From: Tribonema minus
Taxonomy: Eukaryota > Sar > Xanthophyceae > Tribonematales > Tribonemataceae
Direction of reading: 5' to 3'
NCBI GenBank assembly: GCA_017506865.1
Contig: JAFCMP010000183.1
Span: 1 to 64,000, forward strand
DNA: 64,000 nucleotides
The stretch's first letter is position 1; the number at the start of each line of letters is the position of its first letter. The notes under the pieces are model-generated. The model had not been told where the DNA came from. It did not search any database and saw nothing but the letters and a program-made list of their open reading frames with translations. Shown in pieces: positions 1 through 11,153 of the stretch. A program made the translations under genes and the position numbers.

Positions 1-3000
1 TTCATCGATGCGTCAACTGACCGCGCATGCAGCAGCCCAACCTGCGTGTACACGTGAACAATTCGACACGTACGGGACACGCGCTCGCTGCCTCGCAATC
101 GAGTACGGCACAAATGAAACGGACAGCGCGGACAGCGGGCACACGCTCCTGCTGCAACGCCTACAGGAAGAGGGCGTGTGGGGACGGCCCCTCGGTTTGT
201 CTGTGTGGGCCATTGTTGCAGCGGTCTACGCGGTCTCGGTGACGGTGTGGCAGGCCGAGCCTCAGGCCACTGGCAGCACGCAAAAATCAACAGGGCTGGT
301 GCTGGCACAACTGATGGGGCTGCCAGCGGTATTCGCACCGGCAACTCCAGCTCAGCCTGACTGCCATCTGGATGTGCTGTGGACGCCGCCTGGGCTATAT
401 ACAAATGTGGGACACTTTGAACTGCTTGTCGCCCCTGCGGCAGCTCCGCCCTTGCCAACCACTATGACAGCGTCGGCGACCACTCAAGCTGACAGCACCC
501 ACATCACGGCTCCGAGTCGGACACAGCCCCGTACTGCGCTGCAGTTGCCACAGCAGCCTGAGCCACTGAGGTGTCCTTTATGCACACTGGCATTTTGGCA
601 GCTTGGTCAGAAAGAGGACAGCAAACAGCGAGGCAAACTGTCAGCTGCGAGCCGCATGGCACCGGTAGTGGCCCACTTCAACGGTGGTAGCTGCACGAGG
701 TCGATGCTGAACCCTGAGGCGAGCACATCACACTGTCAGCAAAATCTGGCGGCAGCATACGCCAAGGGCATCCGGCAGCAGGTTGATCACGACCCATCCG
801 GTGACCGTGCCCCTTCAGGCAGCAGTACCTGCAACACTGGGGCACACCATGCCAAGCGTGTGCAGGAGATGAGCACCATGTATGGTTGCACGGCAGAAGA
901 CTTCCTACGGGCGGTAAGGAAGCTGAGTGCATGCACAGGTGCCTGCGGTCTGGTCCATATGTCAGCCAGCGCGGGGCAGAGGCAATGCGCGCTGACCTCG
1001 CCATGCCACACGTGTCGACGGAATGGAAGCGCCCCCACGCGCGCACGCCCGGCAGTACCCCCGGGCCAGTCCGAGGGCGGGGGTGCGGGTAGCGACGGCG
1101 CGGCCGCGGCGGCGGGGGCTGCCGCAGCGACACCTCCAAAGCCACCGGCGGTGCCGGCTAGTGGCGCTGCCAACTCAAAGTCCAGCAAGAAACGCCCGGC
1201 GGCCACGGCAACCGGCGCGCAACGCCGGCGCCGAACGGCAGCTGCTGCGGCACCGCCTGGCAGCGCCGGCAGCCGCACTCAGTCTAACAGCCTAAGGCTG
1301 CAGGACAGCAGCCCCCCCCACGGGACGGCCGTGGGATGGGCGGACATGGACTTGGACCCGCCGGACGATGCCGCGTCACCGCCCCCCCCGACCACCACCA
1401 CCAGTGGCAGGCCCTCAAAGCCCCAGTCACGAGCATCCCTGGCTTGGGACCTCTCGACGCCCTCGGTCGTCCACGCACTTGACCAGACCAATGAGGCGGA
1501 TCTACTGCTGCTACGGTTCACCACGACTGCCAACCCCTTCCGCACTCAGCTGCAGTGCACCCAGTGGGCACGGCTAGTGGAGCACGCCACACGACTACTG
1601 GCGGACGCCACAGACAGTGCACGTGAGGCGGCACGGGTGCGCCTCCACCATGGTGCCGGGGCGTTTGCTCATCAGGTTTCTCAGACTCTAGTGCAGCGCG
1701 GCTACAGGCTGCTGCACCTGCTAGCAGCAATGGCCTTTGGTAGGCAACCGGAGGGAACCGGTATGCCGCCTGCGGCCCGGCTGGCAGCGTTGCTGTCTGG
1801 CGACTTTGCGGAGCTACTGAGAAAGACGCTGTCAGCAGCAGCGGCGCTGCGGGCCCCCAAACCAAACAACGCAGCTACGGCGTCGGCACAAACGAACTTC
1901 GATGCCGACTGGACGGAGGCTGACTCCAGGCAGCAAACAGCATGCGCTGCCCTCTCAGGCAAGCGACGGGGGGTAGGCCTGGCTGCCGCACGACTAGAGG
2001 CGCGTGAAGCATGCGCCCCAGCAGACGAGGTCACGGCACAGGTGCTGGCAGCAAAGCACCCTGAAACTGGCACCCGGCCCGGGGTAGTCGATACGCCAAT
2101 GGAGCAAGTGCGCGGCCTGGTACGCGACGCCCGGCGGCACTGCTTGCACGGCGCAGGGGTGGCAACGACCGCCGGGCCCGCTGGCAGCGGCAGTCCCGTC
2201 TTCGAATCGGGTCAGGCGCATGATCGCAGCGATAGGCCTGAGGATGCTGCCAGCGCAGCCGGACGGCGCCTCGAGGTGGAGGCGACAGACATACTGTCGA
2301 CCTTGTCCGCAGCAGGGGCGGGGAAGGCAGGAGGGCTGGACGGCCTACGCTATGAACACCTCTTGATGGCCGCTGGGCCTGGTGCACCAGTGAAAGCAGC
2401 CACCCGCCCCGTGGGCAGTGCCTCGCCAGGACTAGCTGGTGATTCAGAATCGGATGTGATGGAACCGGCATTCGCCCATCACCTGGCCAAGGTGTTCACG
2501 ACGCTGCTTGTTGAGCCCGAACTGCTGCCGGAGCAATCGCAACGGCTTCTCCGCGCCGCGGCCCTCTCAGGCATAGGACAGAAGCGGCGTCCGATCGCCT
2601 GCTCCAGTGTCTGGCGCAGACTCCTCGGGTCCACAGCGGCACGGGGTGTCAAGGGCAAAATATCGGGGCTGCTGGCCTCCATGTCGCAGTTTGGCGTAGG
2701 ATACCGGTCTGGCGTCGAGCATGTGGCAGCGCGCGCGCGCGTGTGGCACGAGCTGTATGGCACCACAATCCAGCTGGACTGTGAGAACGCATTTAACAGT
2801 GTGGATCGCGCCGCCATTGTGCGGGGACTTATGCTCTTCTGTCCGGAGCTGCTCCCGCACTTTGAGTCCGTATACTGTGGTGACACTGCCCCAGAGATGC
2901 GAGTGGAGGTGAACGGTGAAGCTCGCATTATCTGCTCCCACCTAGGGTGCCAGCAAGGGGACCCTCTAGGGCCGCTGTACTTTGCAGTGGCAGCGGCATT

Positions 3001-5407
3001 CCTACTCTTCTACCCTGATGGAGTGAATGCGACGCCCGGCAGTATGCCGGCCTACGGCCACAGCACAGCGGAACCGCCAGCCCCGCACTGCGCTTTCCTG
3101 GATGACCTCAACGTGCTGCAAGCTGCCTACTTCGACGATGCAGCGGCCGCTGGGGTGGCAGAGGTGATCCGTCGGCTTGCGGCAGGGGGCCTACGCGTTC
3201 GACCAGACAAGTCGCTGGCCATTGCCATGCGCGGCACAGTGTTTGATGAAGCGGCCAGAGCACGCCTGCGCGCCCTTGACATACCGTTTGTGGACGCCAC
3301 CATGCCAGAATCCAGTCAGGGCTTTACGTCGGTCGGGGTACCGGTAGGGCACCCAGCCTATGTGCATGCTGCCATGAGCAAGCATCTTGTTGACGCAGGG
3401 ACATGGCGATTGTCGTGGCAGCTAGCTGGGATGGCGCGGCATCACCTACAGGCAGCACAGTTCATTCTGCGCAGGTCACTGACGAAGCGCATGGGCTTCT
3501 TAGCTCGGGTCGTTGACACGGCTTTGAGTGAGACATGGCTGCACGCATTTGACGGGTTCTGTGCATGGACGCTTGAACGCATGCTGCACCTGCACGGCTG
3601 CGCTACCGCGGCAGTCATGAAGTCACACCTGCTGGCCGCCTGCACTGCTGGTGACAATGAGGTAGCCAGCAGTGGCAGCGTGCTGGTATTGCCGCGCTTG
3701 GGCCCGCCAGAACTCACGGACATCGCAGTGCCACTGCGGGCGTCACGGTTGCCGGAGCGACGAGGCGGTCTGGGCATGCCGCTTTTGGGGCTACTGGCAC
3801 CAGCCGCATACACGGCCCAGGCATGCACAACACTGCGGCCTGCAATAATTCATGCCACTGTGGCAGCAGGGGCCCTGAGGCTCGGCACTGACGAACACGG
3901 CGCAGTCACCTGGTTCGCGCAGCACTCATGCGCAATACGCGAGGACCAGGGACTGCCGCCAATCATCGAGGCCGTGCGACGCTCTACGCGAGCGCTGACA
4001 GCTGATGGCGGCGAAAAATCACGCACAGCTGTGGCCGAGCAGCTCCCAGCATCGTTGCTACGGTGGGCAGCGGATACAACGGCCGCAGCGTCGACGCTCC
4101 CCACTGCGGTGCAAGCGATCTACGCCGCAACTGCCGTCACGGAGACGGGGACCACTGAGCCAGCCCCACACACCCACGGCATTGTGCCTGGCGCCGAGGC
4201 GGCCGCTGCGGCGGCGACCGTACCTGGCCCTCAAGCCGCTGCCGCGGCTGCCTCTTCCACGCCCGCTAAAACACAAACTAGCGCGGAAGAAAGCAGCTGC
4301 AGCGGCGGGCAGGAGGACGACGACGACGACTGGGAGGCCTATGCTGACGAGATCTGCAGAAAGGTAGTGCCCCGCCGCCGGCGCGGTCACTTCACGCACG
4401 GACTACAAGCCCGCCTTTCAAATGTTCTTCGACGTCAATACGAGGACTGCCTGGTGGAGGACCTAGAGGCTGCCTCGGCTGGTGCCGTGGGCAAGCCGAC
4501 GCAGGCTACACTTATTGGTGACTTGCGTGACACCAGCCGCCGCCGCCAACAGGCTAGCGCGCGGGTCCTGGCGCAGCTGCGCAGCCAGCGTGCGTCCGGG
4601 GCAATGGCGTGGATGAGCGCGCCACCCGCTGCCAATGACCGCCCGGGTGCGGCGCCCATGTCCAGTATGGCAGCAGCCACGATGATTATGGTTGCGATCT
4701 TTATAGACGGGTGGGGCATACAGGGCGAGGTGTGCCCATGGCGGTGCAGTGACGTGAGCCCCACCTCCACGCATGCGATCAGCTGCCCCAGCCAGCACAT
4801 ACGGGGGCACAACGCGACACACACTGCCCAAAAGCGGTGCCTACAGCGCATCTTGAGACAGCACCATGTCTCTATTGTCCGCAATGAGGACGCTAGCGTC
4901 TTCAAGGTACCGGGGTATCGGGCGGACACAGTCATTGACCCAGGGTGTCTGCACTTTAGCAGTGCATACCGTAACAAGGGAATAGTGCTAGACACAAGTG
5001 TGCGCGCGCCCACAGCGAGCTCGTACCTGACAGGCAAAACAAATGCCTCGAACACGGACGGCTATGCTGCTGGGGTGGGGGAGGACGCGAAGGTCAAGCA
5101 CCACACCGGCACCTTGACGTCATCTTGGGCTTTTGTGCCATTCGTGCAGGAGTCGTACGGACGGCTGGGCAAGCAGACAAGCCTTTTTGTTAAGGAGTTG
5201 GCAATGCACTCAGCACTGTGCTCAGGGGGGGGGAAGGCAGATGTGTTACGCAAGGCCGGGTTAGCTAAGCGTCAGATCCTCATTGAGCTGAGCATATCGC
5301 TGGCGCGGGAGTTGGCGGAGCGCGTCATGGCATACACACGTGGAGCGCGAATGCTGGGCTGTGTTGCGGCGCCGGTATCCAAACTCCTAGGGCACAGCGC
5401 AGACTAG
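1..5407 (+). mobile_element. Non-LTR retrotransposon (LINE) with restriction-like endonuclease
   Basis: The coding part of a LINE fills the left edge of the window; the 5' end may lie outside it. It is assigned to the LINE group with a C-terminal restriction-like endonuclease (as in R2/NeSL/CRE-type elements) because the single ORF has a reverse transcriptase core, then a CCHC-type knuckle, then an endonuclease-like block, with no apurinic endonuclease domain at the N-terminus. I could not define the 3' end: no poly-A or simple-repeat tail is obvious after the stop at 5407. The uninterrupted ORF suggests a young insertion. The exact clade needs a phylogeny. Confidence 0.85.
8..5407 (+). CDS. 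LINE polyprotein: reverse transcriptase plus restriction-like endonuclease, 1799 aa
   Basis: It encodes the protein that copies the element RNA into a nicked chromosomal target. Seen in the sequence: a CPLC-type zinc-finger-like motif near residue 190; Ala/Pro/Gly-rich linkers (about 330-470 and 1380-1450); a LINE-like GGLDGLRYEHL segment near 780; RT motif A LDCENAFNS near 925; motif B GCQQGDPLGPLYF near 980; and a motif C with FLDD in place of the usual YADD near 1030. A CCHC-like segment with HAISC and RGHN follows near 1580-1600. The endonuclease block (about 1637-1720) has YRADTVID, LDTSVRAP and FVPFVQESYGRLG, which match the PD-(D/E)XK-type C-terminus of such LINEs. The first ATG at 8 is used as start, but the true start may lie upstream. 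No frameshift or internal stop was seen, so it may be functional. Confidence 0.9.
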   Translation: MRQLTAHAAAQPACTREQFDTYGTRARCLAIEYGTNETDSADSGHTLLLQRLQEEGVWGRPLGLSVWAIVAAVYAVSVTVWQAEPQATGSTQKSTGLVLAQLMGLPAVFAPATPAQPDCHLDVLWTPPGLYTNVGHFELLVAPAAAPPLPTTMTASATTQADSTHITAPSRTQPRTALQLPQQPEPLRCPLCTLAFWQLGQKEDSKQRGKLSAASRMAPVVAHFNGGSCTRSMLNPEASTSHCQQNLAAAYAKGIRQQVDHDPSGDRAPSGSSTCNTGAHHAKRVQEMSTMYGCTAEDFLRAVRKLSACTGACGLVHMSASAGQRQCALTSPCHTCRRNGSAPTRARPAVPPGQSEGGGAGSDGAAAAAGAAAATPPKPPAVPASGAANSKSSKKRPAATATGAQRRRRTAAAAAPPGSAGSRTQSNSLRLQDSSPPHGTAVGWADMDLDPPDDAASPPPPTTTTSGRPSKPQSRASLAWDLSTPSVVHALDQTNEADLLLLRFTTTANPFRTQLQCTQWARLVEHATRLLADATDSAREAARVRLHHGAGAFAHQVSQTLVQRGYRLLHLLAAMAFGRQPEGTGMPPAARLAALLSGDFAELLRKTLSAAAALRAPKPNNAATASAQTNFDADWTEADSRQQTACAALSGKRRGVGLAAARLEAREACAPADEVTAQVLAAKHPETGTRPGVVDTPMEQVRGLVRDARRHCLHGAGVATTAGPAGSGSPVFESGQAHDRSDRPEDAASAAGRRLEVEATDILSTLSAAGAGKAGGLDGLRYEHLLMAAGPGAPVKAATRPVGSASPGLAGDSESDVMEPAFAHHLAKVFTTLLVEPELLPEQSQRLLRAAALSGIGQKRRPIACSSVWRRLLGSTAARGVKGKISGLLASMSQFGVGYRSGVEHVAARARVWHELYGTTIQLDCENAFNSVDRAAIVRGLMLFCPELLPHFESVYCGDTAPEMRVEVNGEARIICSHLGCQQGDPLGPLYFAVAAAFLLFYPDGVNATPGSMPAYGHSTAEPPAPHCAFLDDLNVLQAAYFDDAAAAGVAEVIRRLAAGGLRVRPDKSLAIAMRGTVFDEAARARLRALDIPFVDATMPESSQGFTSVGVPVGHPAYVHAAMSKHLVDAGTWRLSWQLAGMARHHLQAAQFILRRSLTKRMGFLARVVDTALSETWLHAFDGFCAWTLERMLHLHGCATAAVMKSHLLAACTAGDNEVASSGSVLVLPRLGPPELTDIAVPLRASRLPERRGGLGMPLLGLLAPAAYTAQACTTLRPAIIHATVAAGALRLGTDEHGAVTWFAQHSCAIREDQGLPPIIEAVRRSTRALTADGGEKSRTAVAEQLPASLLRWAADTTAAASTLPTAVQAIYAATAVTETGTTEPAPHTHGIVPGAEAAAAAATVPGPQAAAAAASSTPAKTQTSAEESSCSGGQEDDDDDWEAYADEICRKVVPRRRRGHFTHGLQARLSNVLRRQYEDCLVEDLEAASAGAVGKPTQATLIGDLRDTSRRRQQASARVLAQLRSQRASGAMAWMSAPPAANDRPGAAPMSSMAAATMIMVAIFIDGWGIQGEVCPWRCSDVSPTSTHAISCPSQHIRGHNATHTAQKRCLQRILRQHHVSIVRNEDASVFKVPGYRADTVIDPGCLHFSSAYRNKGIVLDTSVRAPTASSYLTGKTNASNTDGYAAGVGEDAKVKHHTGTLTSSWAFVPFVQESYGRLGKQTSLFVKELAMHSALCSGGGKADVLRKAGLAKRQILIELSISLARELAERVMAYTRGARMLGCVAAPVSKLLGHSAD

Positions 5408-6205
5408 GCTGCTGCGTTGACGCAAGCTTTTCGATTGCATAGGCAACCCGGCCTCCCTTGGGCCTTTATAAATACAAGTCCATACGTGCAACCAGAACGA
5501 AAACACCGAAAAACGCATGTTGAAGTGTGCAATCGCATTCAGAGACCTTGCCCCCTTCCCATCGCTGGAAGCAAGTGCCAACAACAAATATGAGGTCACC
5601 ACTAGAGTAAAAAACTTGTGAGGCTAGTTTGGGGCGTCCAATATCACTTTGATAATGGAAAACTTCAACTTCATTGAGCACCACCATATGGTGCGGTCAT
5701 TAATGCAACTCATGTCACCACCATTATCATGACTGCAAGGTATGCGTGGCCGTCAAACGTGCTGCAATGATGTTCACAAGGTACAGCATGCATCAATCAT
5801 AGCATCCAAATAGCCAAGGCTATATTATTTGCACAGCCATAGGACGCACCACCAGCATTATATCATCACCAATTGCATTGTTGCTTTTGTGTTGTCTGCC
5901 ACGTGTCGCGCCTGCTGTCTGACCACTTGCATCAACTCCGGCAGAGCCCCTTCCGCTGCCGCTCACACAAGTACGCTGCACACCAGCCGTGCGCCAAGCA
6001 CACAATCAATGCCGCCGCAGACGACGCCCCCCCTTCACCGCAACAGCAACTTCAACCTCTGCGCACTGGCAACCTCAACTCATTGCTCAGCGCTATCTAT
6101 GTAAACACCGTCCCCAGCGCCGACGCCGCTGCAGACGACGCCCCCCGCCACTGCAACTGCAACTTCAACCTCTGCGTGCTCGCTACTTCAACTCATCGCT
6201 CAGCG
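5408..6205. other. Non-coding stretch between LINE and NIPA-like gene
   Basis: This is the 3' flank of the LINE and the 3' flank of the minus-strand NIPA-like gene. Only short chance frames of pyrimidine-rich, low-complexity sequence are present. I see no gene, terminator or structured RNA here. Confidence 0.6.
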
Positions 6206-9200
6206 CTATCGAAACACCGTCCCCAGCGCCGCGCACGTCGCCTCAAACAGATCCCTGTTGCTCCTCCCCCCTACGCCCCCCCCCCGCGCCCCCCCCCCCC
6301 CCTCCCCCTCTGCGACAGCGGGGACCCCCTCGGCCGCCTCCACCAGCGCCTCCAGCGTCTGCCGCCAGCCCGGCGCAGAGGCAGCGCGCCCCCCCTCCTG
6401 AGCCGTGCCGCAAGGGGGTTCTGCCACCCACGGGCAGTAGGCGTGGTGCTCATCCAGGGGGTTCAGGGGGGACGCCGTCTCGCCGCTGAGCCTCCGCCGC
6501 TTCTGAGCGCTGCTGCTGGTGGCGGTCGCGTCCGCTGCTGCTGCTGCTGCGGGATGCTGCGGCGCAAAGTTCCACGTGCCGATGGTGCGTCCGCAGCACG
6601 CGCAGCGCAGCCGCACGCCTGCGGGAGACGCAAGTTGAAGTGCAGATTGGTTGAAGTTGAAGTTTGATGTTCGAAGCGAGTTGCGCATCACCTCTTATCA
6701 AGGTGCGTAGAGTGTGCGTTGCCGGTCGCAACAAGTGCGATAGGGTGAGATTCAACGTATTGTAGCAATTGATTTGAAGGTATACTTCTATGGTATGTAT
6801 GTATGATGCCCGTCTCTCGTTCCGCCACGGGCATCACTGCTGCAACAGCCAGCCAGCAAATCACCACTCAGGTGGCGGCACTAAGTGGCGCACTTGTTCG
6901 TAGTAATGGGCATCAAATCAGGACTCAGGTGGCGGCGTCCGTGTCACCTGGTGGCAGCTGCGCAAGCATGCGCTGACAGCTGAACAGTGGCAACTGACCT
7001 AATCCAAGGAAGTCTTGCGACGTCCTTGTGCTGCAAGCAGCGCATTATAGCCATGGAATAAGCGTTGCTTTTGCGTACAAACGATGACAGCACGCACAAT
7101 CATGCAGCTTAGATTAAATGCATTACGTACGGCATGCCAAATTTTGGCTTTTTTTCTGCCACGCATACACCATGTGGCTTGAGCATGAGTTGTTGGGACC
7201 CGCATGATGCGAATGACATTGAAGTGGGCCGCATGATGCGAATGACGTTTCAGTGGGACAAGGGGTAGCTTAGGGTTAGGGTTAGGGTTAGGGTTATCGT
7301 AGCTGACATCCCACTGAGTCCTTGTCTGGACAAGCCATAGGGCAGCTGCCTAAAGCTAACATATTTTTACGTCAAAGCCATTAAAACCAAATCGTTGCAA
7401 CTGTCCGACGCTGCGCAAGCACCGCGCATGGTGGCCCTCAATCCGTCTTAAGGACGCAACAGCCACTCAGCTCATGTGAAGTACGCGCACCATACTGCAT
7501 GGCACAGCTGCGTAGTGCGCAGCACCGCGGAATCAGAACGCGCAGGTGCGTCTAGTGCCTGAACTATACTTCAAGTACACCGTATGCCATACGTATGCCC
7601 TGTACGCGCTTCGCACTGCACTCCCGATGCCTCATCAATGACCAGTGCAGCAACACCAGAGCCCGCAAACACAAGCGGACGCAGCCAGCATGCCCTACCC
7701 CAACACGCCCCACAATCACCGCGTCAGGCCCCTCAATCTCCCCCTATCTAGCCTGAGCGCTGTGGCAGCCCAAACTTCAAATCCATGAGCGCTTCCTGCA
7801 CTAGTTCTGTGGTGCCGTGCGTTGCATCAAGCCCGAGCCAGTTCCCTCAGTCTGCCATGTGGCGGTCTCACCAAGATCAACTCACCGTCTGCTCTGGTAG
7901 TAGCTTCCTCGCTCCCCCTTTCCCACCCAAACAGCGCCAGTGCCACCGCCGCCCCCCACCCTTCCCCCCCACCCTCCACAACAATGTCCCCTCCCGCCGC
8001 CGATTCCGCACCGCCGCCGCCGCCATCATTTGCACTGCCACCGGCGCCGCCGCCGCCGCCGCTGCTGTTCCTGACCAAGTTGGCTTCGACTGCGAGCTCC
8101 GTCAGTGCAGCGAGCGCCGGCGCCGCTTCGAGAGCGTCGTGAGGGAGATCCACGCGCGGCAGCGGCGGCGGCGGCGGCGGCAACGGCGGCAGCAGCGTGC
8201 GCAGGCGCGCCCTCGCGTCGCGCAGCAGCGCGCCGCCGGGCGTCAGCGGGTACGACAGGAAGGACTGCGGGCACGGGCTGGCGTGCCAGGGGCAGAAGTC
8301 TCGGTGCCTCGACGTCAGGGCATCGGACGCGTCTGTAGACGGCACTGACGGCGCTTCCGCCGCTGCATTAGTGCAAGCGTCCGAAGCGTCTTGTGCCGCG
8401 GCTTCGTCTTCCACGTCTGATGGCGCGCCGAAGGCGGCCGTGGCTCTGCAGCTGACGCAGGTCAGAGTGTCCGGGCCCGTGTTGGTCCAGCCGTGGCGGG
8501 CGCAGTGCGCGGGGCTGATGGCGAGGGGTTTGGCAAACCAGGTGAGGGTGGTGAAGGTGCGCAGGCGCTGGGTGTAAGCCGCGAAGTCCCAGGGGCGGAA
8601 GCTGGCTGCCGCCTGCGATACCTGGCCAAGCAGAAGATGAGGGCGGCAGCAAATTGAACGTCATCCATTACCGTCGTGTGCCAAATTAGGCTGGTCAGTC
8701 AAGAACTAGGAGCGTACCGAGCACCGATCCTAATGAGGCCTGGGTGTTCTAAGGGGCATTCCTGTTGAGGGACGGGTTGCTATTTTTTGTGATCACCCTG
8801 TTATGGCATGCACATCATGTGTTACTGGTGAGGCACACGAAGCACAGCATGCAAGCAGATGACAGGTGCCATTGCACTGATGCACAACCTTCGTTACGCC
8901 CTGGTCTGTCTTGGGTCTCTGGCTGCAGCCTGCTTGGCCTCATCAGCCTTCTTTTTATGACCCATTGAGCAGCATGAGAAGTGGTCGCCTTCTTTTGAAG
9001 CAACTTCAAGAAGTCTGAGTTTCTTCTCCGTTCAACGGAGAGACAAGCAGACACATGACTGCATGTCCTGCTGATGGTATATAGTGCCCATTTGAAGGTG
9101 TTTTGAGGGCCCTGTCCTAATTGGGCCTGGTGCCTTTTTTGCGTGATCCTTATTCAGTGTCCGAGTGCTTTTTATGGCCATTCTAAATCTTTGACCGACA

Positions 9201-9409
9201 GGCCTAATTTGGCACATGGTGGTATAGGCATTGATAGCACAAAGCTAATTAACATGCTGACGAGTCGCGCTTACCTTGAGACTATCTTGCGCTATGCGCC
9301 TCGTGGCGGCGGCCATGTGATCCCTGGTGTGGCTCTGGAGCGTGCTGGCGGGAGCCTGCAAGATATCACCCCACTCCTTGAGAGCCATTTCTAGCTCGGC
9401 TTCTCTCAT
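6206..9409 (-). CDS. ZC3HC1: NIPA/ZC3HC1-like C3HC zinc-finger protein, 3 exons, about 427 aa
   Basis: Modelled exons on the minus strand are 9409-9275, 8621-7886 (or from 8612) and 6618-6206, with GTAAGC and GTGAGT donors and CAG acceptors; phases agree (0, then 1). Exon 2 carries a complete first C3HC domain: PWDFAAYTQRLRTF, then WFAKP, SPAHCARHGW, CVSC and, after an Ala-rich insert, HRDFCPW followed by PCPQSF. Exon 3 carries the second, Rsm1-like domain, with CACCGRTIGTWNF and HHAYCPW. All predicted zinc ligands are present. Animal ZC3HC1/NIPA is a nuclear protein described as an F-box-type ubiquitin ligase subunit and as a nuclear-basket component; yeast Pml39 and fission yeast Rsm1 are relatives. 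The length is close to the family. Intron 2 (about 1.27 kb) holds a TTAGGG tract. The family call is firm; the biochemical role here is inferred. Confidence 0.85.
7270..7296 (+). repeat. Interstitial telomere-type tract, four TTAGGG units
   Basis: Four uninterrupted TTAGGG units lie inside intron 2 of the NIPA-like gene. TTAGGG is the telomere repeat of many eukaryotes, including stramenopiles. Shorter, imperfect tracts occur at 13991-14004, 14886-14940, 17346-17367 and 21968-21995. This is an internal tract, not a chromosome end, since genes continue on both sides. Confidence 0.9.
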
Positions 9410-10188
9410 GGCGCAGCAGCAAGCGTCCGATACGCTAATACTTTTTTGAACGAACCAGCGTCCGATTCCTGAGTGGTCCTCCGGGAATCCTCCTCACAAA
9501 CGATTTTCAGAAAACACGAACTTCAACGGAAACTTCAAGACGCAGATAAAAAAGTGTGAAACAGAACAGAAAACAAGTGAAAGCACCCCCACACCCACAG
9601 CACAAAGCAAAGTGGCTTGATGACACTTAATTCGCACAATAAGGACTTGCTCCAGCCAAGCAACATGCAAGGGGCACAAAGTCAAACAAGAAGTGCACAC
9701 AGCACTGCAGAACAACAAGTTCATGTGGAATACATGTGAAAGCATGCATTCATCCATGGTGAATGGCATGCATTCATCGTTGCTGCAGCGTGAACGGTGT
9801 GTGTGTGTCCTGTGGGAAATCATCCCAGCGACTGCTGATTCGCCGCCTTGGCAGCTGATTGCGAGGCTGGCATGCAGCCAGCCATCGGTTGCGTTTCGTG
9901 ATTGCCACCCCGTGCCTAATCACGGACCGCCCGTTCGACAGGGCGTGTGGGAGCAGACCATCCTGCAGTTTCGTGGCAGCTGGCGCCGCCACTGCTTCTG
10001 GCGCTGCTGCTGGCATCGTAGCTGTTGCCACCACCACTTCGATAGCTGTCCGCCGCTGTCACGCCCGCCGCCGCTGCTCCCGACCTTACTGCGCAACGCC
10101 GCCACCACCAGCTCGTGAAGGGCGCCGCACATTGCGCCGCCGCACCGGACCTGCCCGGCGTTTCTTCACGCTCGCTGCAACATCCGTT
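9410..10188. other. Intergenic stretch between NIPA-like gene and NAA38
   Basis: This is the upstream region of the minus-strand NIPA-like gene and the downstream region of NAA38. Frames here are short or pyrimidine-rich. I found no supported gene. A promoter for the NIPA-like gene is expected just right of 9409, but no clear TATA or initiator element can be named. Confidence 0.5.
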
Positions 10189-11060
10189 TCACACGCCATC
10201 GCCAGGCGACGCACTCAATCTAGCGCTCTCCAGTGAGTCCGCCGCAGCGCAGACCGACACCAGGTGCTTCCCGGGTATCATCACCAGCCCCAGGTGGCGC
10301 TCGCAGTCGCGAATGTGCTGCGCGCCGTCGGGCGCGGCGGCCGTGTGCTGGCGCGTCTCGAGGGCGTCCGCGACTATGAAGTTGCGGTGCTTGTCCATGC
10401 ACTGCGGGAGGGGGGAGGGTGATGCGCATGGGGGGTTAAGGGGGGTTAGCGGGGGGGGGGGGCGGGGGCTGCCCGTGCGATGCAGGAGATGATGATAAGG
10501 TTGTGGGGGGGTTTATTGTGAAGAAGTGATAAGCCGTACATCCCGGCACGTAAGCACGCACTGCGTTGTCGCACAGGTTTCAGGCATGCCGCGCTGACTA
10601 GCAAGGCTTCGTCAAGATGGTCAGCAGACATGGCTTGCAGGACCATCCGCCACCAGCGTCTGCATTGCTCAGAAGCTTCTCTACTGAGGCTCAAGACGCA
10701 ATCCGCTCTTCTCGTTCTATTTGTTACTGGCATGCAATGTCCTTCAGCCTACATGAGGCAGAAAAACTCACGAGGATGCAATCATGCTTTTTGAGTAAAG
10801 ATGTTCGTTCACACCATGCAAGTAGCGACGCGTACCTGGAAGGTGCCAACGACAACCCTCTCGTCGCTGAGAACGAAACGTAATTGCCTGCGGAGTGCAC
10901 CGCACGGCGATAGCGAGAGGCGAAAGATCAGTTCGCTGAAGAATGTCCCAGCAGCATAGCGCAATGCCTGCACTTACGTTCCGAGCAGTTTCCGAAGAAT
11001 GTCCCTGCTGTTCGCCGCTGTTGGTGCTGCTCCCTCAGCTGAAGCTTCAGCCATCGCCAT
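10189..11060 (-). CDS. NAA38: NAA38 (LSMD1), LSM-domain auxiliary subunit of NatC, 3 exons, 115 aa
   Basis: The exons are 11060-10978, 10887-10836 and 10401-10189 (minus). Donors GTAAGT and GTACGC and acceptors CGCAG join in frame (phase 2, then 0). The protein has a short Ala-rich N-terminus, RDILRKLLG, then an Sm1-like half (LRFVLSDERVVVGTFQ), CMDKHRNFIVADALE, and the Sm2-like half LGLVMIPGKHLVSV. The LGL-M-PG-H-VS pattern marks NAA38/LSMD1 (yeast Mak31) rather than the similar SmB, which has LGLVLLRGE. Human NAA38 is about 125 aa. In NatC it supports the catalytic NAA30 and the anchor NAA35, which acetylate N-terminal Met followed by a hydrophobic residue, near the ribosome. A 25-residue insert between the halves resembles that of other family members. 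The start is the first of two ATGs. The gene is divergent from the ankyrin-FHA gene. Confidence 0.87.
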
Positions 11061-11153
11061 GCCTCGGGGATCGCTTCTCCACAACCAAAAAAAATCAACT
11101 GACAGTGTTGAAGTTGATGTTCGTGAAAAAGCAAAACATTTTGCAAAAAAGCT
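11061..11153. promoter_or_regulatory. Short shared (bidirectional) promoter region
   Basis: Only 93 bp separate the start codons of NAA38 (minus) and the ankyrin-FHA gene (plus), so both promoters and both 5' UTRs must fit here or overlap the opposite gene. The segment has an A-run near 11088-11095 and GTTGAAGTTGATGT near 11108, one of many copies of the window-wide TTGAAGT motif. No TATA box is clear. The regulatory role is inferred from position. Confidence 0.5.

Noticed and set aside
7270-7296. Chromosome end or telomere
   Set aside because: Only four units are present and ordinary genes continue on both sides, so the tract is interstitial.
10189-10401. Assignment of the LSM protein as spliceosomal SmB
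   Set aside because: The CMDKH and LGL parts resemble SmB, but MIPGKHLVS and the short length fit NAA38/LSMD1 better than SmB, which has LLRGE and a long proline-rich tail.
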